Source: Limonium bicolor (taxonomy: Eukaryota; Streptophyta; Magnoliopsida; Caryophyllales; Plumbaginaceae). Taken from it: a stretch of DNA of 64,000 nucleotides. This document shows, in pieces, positions 22,901 through 32,900 of this stretch. Where the stretch lies: the NCBI GenBank assembly GCA_023374045.1, contig CM041779.1, positions 265,742,131-265,806,130 of the forward strand, read 5' to 3'. The translations under genes were made by a program, and so were the position numbers. Numbering within the stretch: the first letter of the stretch is position 1; every line of letters begins with the position of its first letter. The notes beneath the pieces are model-generated. The model worked only from the letters and a program-made list of their open reading frames with translations. It had not been told where the DNA came from and did not search any database.

Positions 22901-25400
22901 ATATTATACAATATAGTTTTATTTTAATTCCAAAATCCACCAAATAATTCCTAAAATTCCTAATAGCCCATGGGTGTTTAAAATACCATTTTACACCCTT
23001 AATTTTCGGTAATAACATATTCACCATATAATGTCATAAAAATATTACCATAAGAATACCTATCTTATTATACAACCTTAAATAAGTTATTTAACTTATT
23101 AATTTGGTCAAAACCTAGCATATGGTCAAGGTTGACCACCTTAATATTTCCTTGACCACCAATTCCTATAATTACGGTTTAGTACCCAACTTTCTAAAAT
23201 TACCATTTAACCCCAAAACTTTATAAAATCTTATAAACTTTTTTTAACTCCTTTTAACTCTAATTTTCGGCCTTATTATTCTAAAGCCCCCAAATTTAAT
23301 TTAATTACACTATAACCCCTTATTCATTTCAGGAATAATTATATACCACCTAAACTTAATAAAAGCTTGTAAATGCATAAATAAAATGGCCTAAAATACA
23401 TGGCCTTATTACAAACTTGTTTGCAAAATAAAATTACACATAAATGTCCCAAAATACATATAAATTTCGGCCTCAGCACCACCATATATTCTTCATTTAT
23501 TTACCAAACTTCCCATAATGTCTTAAATTTGACAATTATGCTTGTTTATTAGTTATAAAATTTATTAAACCATTCCTTAAACATTTTAAGGTCAAACAAG
23601 ACCTATTTTTACCCTTCACTCACGGCAATTTATTAGGAGTAGTTTAAGAACATATTACTTAGCAAAGTTAATGTTTAAGTGATTTATACCTTGATTTAGC
23701 TTAGGTAATCCTTGTTTGGTTCGGCCACCTTAAGTAGAAATTTCCACAGCTTGTTTTACATGTTTTCAACAGAAAACAAGGCCTAGTTAGTCTCCAAGCA
23801 AGATCTAACCATAGAAGTAATTTAATGTAGATTTAAGCAAAAATCAACCTTAAAATGCAAGGAGAGTTCAAGATGGTTTTCGACTGAATCAAACACACCA
23901 CAAGGTGTTAGATCCACCATATTGACATAGGAAATAGCTAGATCTCGAAATGCTACCTTGTTATTAGGTTTTACCTTGGGAAAATGCCTTAAAAGGGGGG
24001 TATTTCCTTTGGATCTCGGCCATTCCTTGCTGCTCCAAATTGCTTACCAACAGATTTCCACATGAAAAGTAGAAGAAGATGAGGCTATGAGAAAAGTTTC
24101 ACAGCCGAATTTGAAGGAATCAAAAGTTATGAGCTTAAAGCAGCATTTTTACCTTAAAATGAGATTTTGAGCAACCTTGGTCTCTAAACTTGTTTCATTC
24201 GAATTTGATTGATGTTCTAACCCTTATAACACTGAGAATAAGCCATAGGAAGTGATTAGTCACGAGATCTAAGCATAGGTGGTGAGGAGATGAAGAAAAA
24301 GAGCCAAAAACAAGCCTTAAACCATTAATTCGAAGCTTAGAAGTTAGGTTTACCTTCTTGGCTCATGGAGTTCGATGGAGAGAGCTTAGGAGAGCCTTAG
24401 AGAGCAGCTTCATCGGTTGGAATGAAGCTAGGAGAGAAGAAGCTTTGTATTGGTATTATTTGCTTAGAAAATGTAATTTAGATTAGTTTAATGTCACATT
24501 ATTGGAGGTGACTCATCAAAGGGATAAGGAGGGGACATGAGGTCGGCTGGTGGTTGAGAAAGGAAGGCTCCACCGAATTTTGAGGCTGGTGAGTCAAATA
24601 ATGGAGTAATGGAGTGAATAAACTATTATAAGGCAAAAGTTAGTCCTTAATTTAAGGAAGCTTTTGGAATCTTGCTTATTTAATGTGCAAGTCACGAAAT
24701 GGGAGCCTCCTAAGCTTGTATATGCCGATCTCACTTGGTCTAAGGGGTCAACTTTGACCTCTTGACCAATCTTAGTCAATGTTGACTCATGTGGCCCCCT
24801 TTTAGGGTTTTATTAATATTTTAATATTATATTGTAAAATTTGTAAATTTGGAATTAAATTCCTAATATGATATAATGTGATATAATATCATATTTAAAG
24901 ATATTTATAACCTTTTAGCCCATTAAAAATCAATTCAGAAGACAATCTCACAAAAACGTGCTTTAAGGAGTTTTAGCGCACATTTTGTGTTGCCTGGTGT
25001 TTCTGAGCTTAGTTTTCTTTGACAACGGTTTTGTTGTGTCCCTTACATGATATTTGATCATGGTATCCAATTTTATATCATTTAGAGGCCATTAGATTTT
25101 TAAGGTTTCTTAGAGCACCTTTTTGCTCTATTTGACCTTGAAGCATGTAAGTGCTTGTTCTTTGTGTTAGAGTGTTGTCCAACAGTTATATTATGTTTAA
25201 TATTATGTTAATAAACTTAGGACAAATTTTTAGGTCCTAAGAAGTTCATTTGGGTATTTATTTACCCTTAACAGTCAAAGGGTGCAACATCTTGTTTTGT
25301 GTTGACCACTGTTGTTCTCAGTTGACTTTTAAGGCATGTTTAGGCCTTAATTAATGTGATTAAATATTTAATCCATGTTTTTAATATTTGGGGTATTTCA
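19911..25400 (-). repeat. 3' LTR of element G (5490 bp)
   Basis: On the plus strand it runs TGTAACACCCC...GGGGTATTTCA; in the element's sense it starts TGAAATACCCC. The PPT complement follows at 25401. It pairs with 29997-35475; differences are mostly one- or two-base gaps. The centre is strongly AT-rich. No protein family is recognisable inside. Confidence 0.95.
20023..20044 (-). other. LTR-end stem-loop, G (left LTR)
   Basis: Plus-strand arms GTTACTCGC (20023-20031) and GCGAGCAAC (20036-20044) with loop CCAT; one pair is T-G-type. The identical copy in the other LTR is at 30109-30130. It corresponds in position to the stem-loop of B, where the stem is GTTACTCAC/GTGAGTAAC. Confidence 0.7.
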
Positions 25401-25435
25401 GTCTACCCCCCTTAAAAAGACTTCGTCCCGAAGTC
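25401..25435 (-). other. Polypurine tract (PPT2) of G
   Basis: The plus strand reads GTCTACCCCCCTTAAAAAG followed by ACTTCGTCCCGAAGTC. In sense this is the box GACTTCGGGACGAAGTC, itself an inverted repeat, then AAGGGGGGTAGAC and the LTR start. B has the same box at 41822-41838. Confidence 0.75.
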
Positions 25436-25844
25436 TCTTAATCAAATAGGTAAGTATAATAAATGTATAACTACCCATTGCTCCCATAATGTATATCTAT
25501 GTGATATATCATTTACACACATCGTGTTGTGCTTATACAGCACATAGCCATCACGTTGTGGCGTTAGTTCAATCATATATGGATATAGGTGATCCATCAG
25601 CACCATCATTTCCTATCAGTTCTACCAACCCTGACAACCTCCCTAAGGTTTCCATAACATTCCATATCTAATGATTCATTCGTATCTAGGCGATACCATA
25701 TGTAATCATTCTATAAAGCAATATGAATACATATCACAGATAGCATAAGAAAAGTGTATACACATGGTGTAGACACAACATTCATACAGGTATCTCGTAA
25801 GATACATACATACAAGTGTACATCACACACACAAACCAAACAAC

Positions 25845-25974
25845 GCACGCCCCGCGTACCAACCATAACCAACAAAATCAGTTCACTGTATGCCATGCAT
25901 ACTAAATAATTCACATACCACCAAACAAACCTCGTATGCCCCGCACACCACAATTCTTTGTATGCAATGCATAC
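25845..25974 (-). repeat. Inverted-repeat array behind PPT1 in G
   Basis: Four 15-bp units: GCACGC-ccc-GCGTAC (25845), GTATGC-cat-GCATAC (25888), GTATGC-ccc-GCACAC (25934), GTATGC-aat-GCATAC (25960). The spacing is 26-46 bp. Element B has an array of different sequence in the same place (41276-41442). Confidence 0.7.
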
Positions 25975-26021
25975 TAAACAAACAAAATTTAGTGCACACA
26001 TGTGCATAGCCAAGAGGCTCT

Positions 26022-26050
26022 ACCCCCCTTAAAAAGGGTTACGCCCCCGT
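26022..26050 (-). other. Internal polypurine tract (PPT1) of G
   Basis: Plus strand TACCCCCCTTAAAAAGGG then TTACGCCCCCGTACCCC. In sense this is the GGGGGCGTAA box followed by AAGGGGGGTA, as in B (41148-41173) and C (1754-1781). Confidence 0.6.
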
Positions 26051-27923
26051 ACCCCACAAGTATACAACAGCCGCTCAACAAGGAGCGCTGGATACTTGGC
26101 TCTCAAAGAGTTATCCAACTCGTGGATTATCCTTATATCAGAGAGACGGGTATGACTCTAGTCCTTCAGGGTTCCACAATATATAAAAGGTGAGGCACTG
26201 ATCTTTTTGTGCTCTCTCCCCAGTTCATTCTTTGGGCCCACTCGCTCCGTATGAGGTGTAGACCCATGAACAAAGGCTCAATTGCCTCTTTTTTTTATTG
26301 CTGTGAATCCACTGGTTTGGATCACTAGCATATATGCGTGTGTCTTCTCTCACTGACATTCAGTTTGAGATGTAATATGACATTGGCTACTGTTAGTACT
26401 TAGTGCTCTTTGCACTTGTCTTTGTAATACTAAGACGTACCAGCCTATATGTCCACAAAGATGATGTTTGTCATCCATGTCTCCTGGTGATTTGTTCCAG
26501 AGTAATACTCTGTTGTAGTTATCTCTTTTTTTTTCCATTTTTTTTACACACTCTTGTTGATATCCACTTTATCTTTCTGCATTCCCATTAGATTAATAAC
26601 TGCGCGAGTGCAAAACCAAAACACTCAGTCATACAGAGTGCAGAGGCGTAAACGCTCAACAGCTAATATCCAATGAGGCAAATAGAAAAGATGTGCGAAT
26701 TATCCTGTGAGTGGTACATTCCGAATCCACTGTTCCTTGAGCAAGGTTTCTGCTATCATATAGCTTTATCTTTTCTCCTTGCGTAGTCACTTGTTTATAT
26801 CTATATCATCTGGTAGATTTCCTCTGGATTGCAAGCATTTGCTCGATCCTTATGAGGATTCTACATATTATCCGTCCATAACGGGTTTTCCTGTTTCTTC
26901 TATTTTTTTTTGGGTTCCTGTCCTTGAATTGTTTCCCTGTCATCACTGTATACTGTCTACTGTTCTCTGTTTAAGGTTCCTCTTTTTTTTTCTAGCCCGT
27001 TGGTTTAACTGCGGCTCTTCTCGTCCATCTTCGAGGTAATATGTCTTACGGTCCGTAGTACGGAGTTGACTACTTCTCGTGTTCCTAACACTACTTGTCT
27101 ACTTGCATGGGGTACCGTACTGATACATTACTACCTACCCGACTAAGTCATAAATAAGTCTGTCAGGCCCACATGCTCCCAACGGAGTGCGGTCGTCCCA
27201 TGTCTCGTTTAGTAAACTGGTAATGTCTGTCACACGGTTGTTGTGAAGTATTCTGTTGTCAATCTCCCTTTGATGGATATCCCTTTTTTTTGTTCTTCTT
27301 CCTTTTTTTTTTTTTTTGTCTTCTTTTTGCTTCTGTTTTTTTTGTCTAATAGTTCGTGTTATCGGTTATCCTGTAATAAGTGTTATTGTCTTTGTGGCAT
27401 CAGTGGTAATTCGTGCCATAGACTGGTATTATTCAACTTGGTGTAAGTAAAATCCGTGCTATATTAGCAAACTTGTTTCTCTTTTTTTTTTTGATCTCAT
27501 TGAGTACAACATAATTTTCCTTTTTCTCCCTGTATTTTTTTTATCATATCTCATCCAAAGTTCATATATGTCCCCTCATCCATGTAATTGGATGCATTGC
27601 AGATTGCATAATAGCTTGAGCAACTTGGCTCTTCACTTCCCGACCATCCTCACTGACGGTGGTGCATCTACAAGGGTATGCTTGTCCACGAGGACTAAAC
27701 ATGTATCACTAGTAGTGATTAGCATTTAAATGCGGGTATACACTGGTGGTATTTGGCTAATAAGCCATGTCTGAAAATTCCCAACAATTTAAACTGGTGT
27801 GGTTTACAGTCACAGTGGCTGTATAGTTTCCCCAGTTGCAGTGGTTGGACTAACGGTCCTTCCATAGTTGCATAAGTTTCTAATCTCAAGGTTTGTATGA
27901 AAAAGTTTGAAAAACATTTTTTT

Positions 27924-28112
27924 TTATAAAAGGTTAAAAGAGTAGTAGTTGTTGTAATTGCATTTGCAGTAGCTGTTACTGTTGCTGTCGCTGCACTTGC
28001 TGTAGCAAGTGCGCAAGGCAGATGGAAATTTCAGTAGTTTATTGTCATAGCGCTTGCAATAGCAAGTGCGCCATGCAGGTGGAAATTCTGGTTCAGTAAT
28101 TCCCGGTCTCAT
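27924..28112 (-). pseudogene. Short relic ORF after gag in G, start resembles B's AlkB ORF
   Basis: Begins MRPGITEPEFPP; the DNA around the start (ATGAGACCGGGAATTACTGA) resembles the start of B's AlkB frame (ATGAGACCGAGATCACCTGA). After about 12 residues it passes into low-complexity codons (Cys, Tyr, Ser, Asn), which are a translation of hairpin repeats at 27993-28012 and 28050-28069. No dioxygenase motif remains. It may be a second ORF whose body has been lost and replaced. Tentative. Confidence 0.4.
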
Positions 28113-28647
28113 TGACTCTTCATCATTTGAGTACCGCTACATGGTAATGTAAGCATTAACATCCTGTTCATATATATATCCGTCAAGGTTTAAAGTTTAC
28201 TCGCATCAAGTTCACAAATCTAGTCTCCAAAGTCATACACAGAAAGGCGAGTGGTCAATGACACACTCCCACGTAATCATAACATGTTTCTTTCTAACAT
28301 CCCAAGTAAGCACACACACATAGTAAGTAAACAAAGTCTTCCACCAGCGGTCTCATGGAGTTAGGGTATTCATGCCCTATCTACTCCTTTGCCTTTATAG
28401 GCTCCAGCATCAGTGGATGTCTGGCCATCCTGACCGCCTCGTGGTACTCCAGATCCTCCAGTTGAGGTCTTCTGAGTATTCTTTGGTGGCCTGTAATTAC
28501 GGCTCTCTGGGTTCATCCAGCATTCAAATTTCCTATGGCCTTCTTTGTGGCAGCACCGACATTCGACTTTGCGGCCTTCGCAGTCGACCCCTGGGTGGTC
28601 TTTCCCACAACGCTTACAGTAAAAGTGGCGCTGGGGCTGTCCGGTGC

Positions 28648-28731
28648 CTGATGGTAGTATTTAAGTTTAAGTTATCATCTGTTGATATAGAGGTTAAGAT
28701 TATATTGAATTTAAGAGGTAGGTGTTCTCAC
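28648..28731 (-). other. Intron 3 of G gag (84 nt)
   Basis: CCTAAGG|GTGAGA...CCATCAG|GCACC. Removal gives AAG GGC ACC, aligning SAPPKGTGQPQRH with SAPPRGNKPTQRH of B. The insert is AT-rich, as plant introns are. Confidence 0.8.
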
Positions 28732-28849
28732 CCTTAGGAGGTGCAGATCTCAAAGGCATAGCATCAATAGCTGGGCCGGTCAACTGAAGGACGGGCTCTT
28801 TCCCTTTCTTTCCCTGGTGACCCTGCTGCCCTTTCTTTTTAAAGAATTT

Positions 28850-28923
28850 CTGGTTAAAGGTTTCGGGTCAGCATTCCTAAGGTATTTAATATGGTAAACA
28901 GTTTAGAACGGATAAGTCCTTAC
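28850..28923 (-). other. Intron 2 of G gag (74 nt)
   Basis: GGGAAA|GTAAGG...TTAACCAG|AAATTC. The join aligns with KKGKKFF of B if one G of a short run is missing. A second AG (CCTTAG) 27 nt earlier is a possible alternative end. Confidence 0.7.
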
Positions 28924-29058
28924 TTTCCCTTCTTTTGGCTTTCGCCTGGAGATGCTCCTCCACCCTCAGACTCTCCCTCAGGGTTCCTTTCTTGGCCCCG
29001 GAGTCTCTTCCCGAGTCTGGAGCATTAGCTCCGTCCTCGAGGCAGCCTCATAACACTC

Positions 29059-29138
29059 CTGGAATCTCCTTGGTAAGTTCTCACAAAGTTAATTGGTAAT
29101 GTAGTAAGTAAAGAATTTTATGGCTTTCATGTTAGCAC
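29059..29138 (-). other. Intron 1 of G gag (80 nt)
   Basis: ATCCAG|GTGCTAAC...GATTCCAG|GAGTG. Removal gives TTIQ-ECYEAAS in frame, aligning with TLQ-ESYNAAS of B. A CTAAC branch-type motif is present. Confidence 0.8.
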
Positions 29139-29964
29139 CTGGATGGTAGTGTAGAGGGTAGCACCCATCGCCATCTGGATGCGAAATAATAGTCCTCTCC
29201 GGAACTTCTCGACCTTCACGGTCTCTGAGTAGTCCACACCGGGATGAAGTCCAGCAGACCAATGAATCGAGCGTAGTACTCACCCACGGTCAGACCTTCT
29301 TGGGTCAATGTTTCAAACTCATGGCGTTTCTTCTGTTTAAGGTGCGCCGGGTAGTATTTTCCTCTCAGTAATTCTACAAAGGCAGCCCACGAAAAGTCGG
29401 GCGTAGCCAGGTGCTGGTCCTTGACCAACCTCCACCAAGTGCTGGCTGCATCCTTCAAATGGAAAGCAGCAATGGCGACCCTCTTGTCGTCAGGTACTTG
29501 TAAAGCTTCAAATGCTTTCTCGTGTTCAACAATGTAACGCTCCAAAGCTACGGGGTCTGGTTCCCCAGAATATGTAAATGGTCGGGTCTCGCTAACTGAC
29601 TTCAGCCAGTTCGTTTCCCTGGGCTGTGGCGGGTGGGCTGGTTCTCCTCCTATCTGAGTACCCAGCTGTGCAAGAACGGCTGCAACACCGTCTCACAACT
29701 CCTGGAATGCCGGGTCACCGCTTCCACCTCTACCAGTACCACGCCCTCTAGTTCCACCAGACATCTGTAGTACAGTATGTCACATAAATACTCGATAAAT
29801 TACCGTACACAACCAATAGATATTAAGTTGCCTTAAGGCTAACCTGTCACGCAATTTGCGTTACTAGACACCATATCTTTCTAAGACGAATCATCTCATA
29901 ACTCTCAAATGTTCCCCGTAATTTCCCAAGTCCTAAGCTCACTGTCTTAACCTACTTTCTCGTC

Positions 29965-29992
29965 ATCAGAGCGGTACTCCGCTCTGATACCA
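29965..29992 (-). other. Primer-binding site of G inside a hairpin
   Basis: In sense TGGTATCAGAGCGG, four bases after the LTR, is an exact initiator tRNA-Met PBS. The arms ATCAGAGCGG (29965-29974) and CCGCTCTGAT (29979-29988) pair perfectly around TACT, so most of the PBS is in the stem. Confidence 0.85.
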
Positions 29993-29996
29993 CTTT

Positions 29997-32900
29997 TGTA
30001 ACACCCCTCTCAGTAATCACGATATAATCTCTCACGTAGCAATAAATAAAACGTCTCGCAGCGGGAAAACAAATAACCATTACAAAACTCACTCGGGTGT
30101 CACCGGCCGTTACTCGCCCATGCGAGCAACGCAGCCAAACTACATCCAACTTCCAATACAAATAAACTACTAACCGCAGTGATAACGAGACTCCTATACA
30201 TCACACTAAGTCCATAAACCATAAACACGACAAGTGAGCGCCTACCCAATCTTGAATACACAACCTTACCATAATACAATTCACCATCTTCATTGTTATA
30301 CAACGTCTCCAGTGTGGTGACAAAAGTAGCACTCCAATTACCCTGTTCCTGCTCTTCAGCTCCGACAATGATCAACAACCTGTAATGGTGTAGTATCAGC
30401 GATAGACGCTGAGTATGCCGGGCCTGGACCCTAATGGCCACTTGTCATTTTAACCATCTTATTATTAGATTGGTTTCATGCTTTTCCTTTTTACAGTTAT
30501 AATCAAAACTGAAGCATAAATGTATAATATACATAATCAACCATCCAAATATCCACAAACATTAACCATCCATCCAATCCAAACATTCATTTAATATTCC
30601 ATACAACATTTATATATCGAACGTATCGAGTAATAACAATATAATGTACAATGTACATTCGCCGTAGCGTACAGCTTCCATATTTAATTTACCTTAGCCT
30701 TGTAGGCTCCATTCAACCATCAACACACAATAAAATAACCACAAGTATAACCAATGAACAACAAAGCGAAACAACGAGAATAATAAACAAGTATTAAGTC
30801 TCGTCCATGGTATTGTTCGCCACTGTATAAGTCTCAATTGTTTTAGTTGTTCAGTTATACCTAGTGACAATGTCTCGTTAAAACGACATGTCTCTAGTTA
30901 CCCATATATTATGGCGGTCACCCACGGCAGTAGCCACTCCAACGGTAGAGTCTCCGACCAACGAGCCATTCTAGCTCACGGGAAATTTTCTTGATACTTA
31001 CGGACCCGTACGCGGACATCCTGGTATCGTTTTTGTGATCACACGCACAGCGCGCACCAAGCCACATCCTCTTGGCTTTACTTCCATCCATTAATTTATT
31101 AATTATACCATCGCATCGCATTACCAAATTTTCTAACACAGCAGACTAAAGTCATTAGTCCAATCCGGAGTCTGTAAACTCGGGATCCAGTGTTAGATAC
31201 GAGAGCGGCGTATAGCAAGGCCAATGCTCCGTATAAAAGTCTTAGATAATATGCATATCTTATTATCTTAGTGCTACAACGTTTTTCTGACGTTCCTTAT
31301 ATTTCATATAAGATAGCACCATAGCCGCTAGTTCGTTTTATATATATTGGTTCATATATACGAACCGGTACTGTTAACTCAACAACAGAAACTAATAAGC
31401 AGCTATAAATATACAGTTCATGCATATTAATTATCACATTCAGACAAACAATCTTATCACAGATCACACAGAAGTCTGAAGCTGAGGAAGCCCTCAGAGA
31501 CACCGAGACACATAACAACATACAAGTTATATCAACCAAATCCGAGTCCAAGGAGCAACCTTAGGACAACTCGGATCAAACCCCTTTACATACCGTTCAC
31601 CCTGACTGTATTACGGTGGAGTATGAATCAGCAAGATCCTACGCTCCGTGCAGTCCGTTAGCTCGTCAAGTCGTCCTTGTCAGAAGTGTACTCTAAACGG
31701 TAATAAAATATAAACTATACATACTATGACTAATACATCCGGTATTTCCGAATTATAAGTACCCCCGACAGTTCACCCCTGTTTTCTACAGTTGTTGTTA
31801 CAGGTTTTTCTAAAACAGTCGGCTTTGTTACTTAAAACGCGTACGTCAAACTATTTCAACTGTTAAGTTTAATTCCTTATATTTCTTTAATCTATCCGCA
31901 TCTTAGGTACGTAACCCATAGTTGCATGTATGCATGCATTCTTATATTATATTGCATTCTAAAATTCATAACTTATTCGTTTGTAACTATTTTTGTTTTA
32001 AAATAACCACCACCATTAAATCATATGGTTTTCAACCAAAATATATTTATCCACCTTATATACATTATTCTTGTGTATGTTATATTTTTACCACGTAGGT
32101 AATTCTCATGAGTTTCATAAACTCTCATATTTTATGTTACATTTTATCATCTTATGTTAGATGATTATTCCCATTAGTTGTATTGTATTGTACAACTTAT
32201 ATTAAGATTATTATCCTAACATCATGTAACATTTTATGTTGTATAATTACAACTCCTAAGTTTATCCATAAACACCTTAGTTTATAAATCTCATTTATTT
32301 ATAGTTTGTCACATCATTTAATGTGAATACCCTATTTGTATTAATTTCATTAAACCACCCTAATACCAAATAATTGTTATAATATTTATAACATTATAGA
32401 CCTTAGTCTAAAATTCATTTTCCAAACTCTATCAATTCGGTAAAGCCCTTGAATTCATTTAAATTCTATTTTGACCACATAACATTATGTAATGCTATTC
32501 CATATGCTAATATCATTTGACATGATATTCTTATTCCTTTAACTAATAACCTATGGTTTTATACCCAACTATTTATTATTGCCCACATCCATGGCACCAT
32601 AACAAAACCATATTCTTTTTCACAAACCATAGTTTCCTTTATTTACAAAATCACCCATTAATTTATACCATGTTTATTTTCCATTTAATATAACATTCTA
32701 ACTTATAAAAGAGTATAACCTATGGTTATTTTTTGTAAATTCCGAACAGCCCTTGTGCTATTCTATAATTGCCATTTGGCCCTATTTATAACACATAGTT
32801 CTTCCATATCATTAAAACCATATTTTATACACATATCTTAATAAATTCTCTTAATAGTTCTAAAAATCACCAAATTCCACCAAAGGGTTATAAATATCCT

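Larger units (their letters stand above)
25401..28369 (-). other. Untranslated internal region of G
   Basis: About 3 kb between gag and the 3' LTR with no pol motif on either strand. It contains both PPTs, an inverted-repeat array (25845-25974), a 54-bp block shared with B (26599-26652), a block shared with C (27030-27240), several runs of eight or more T on the plus strand between 26280 and 27920, and a hairpin pair at 27993-28069. Confidence 0.55.
28370..29764 (-). pseudogene. gag of element G, split by three introns
   Basis: Starts MSGGTRGRG at 29764. The gag domain reads WLKSVSETRPFTYSGEPDP, STWWRLVKDQHL, RGKYYPAHLKQKKRHE. It ends with zinc knuckles CKRCGKDHPGVDC and CRCCHKEGHRKFEC and a stop at 28370. 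Compared with the uninterrupted gag of B, three insertions of 80, 74 and 84 nt occur, each starting GT and ending AG. Removing the first and third joins the reading frame exactly. The second needs one extra G in a short run. Other damage: a TGA near 29693, a one-base loss near 29243, and a shift within 28935-28995. Gag is the particle protein; because no pol is seen it would be the element's only major product. Confidence 0.88.
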
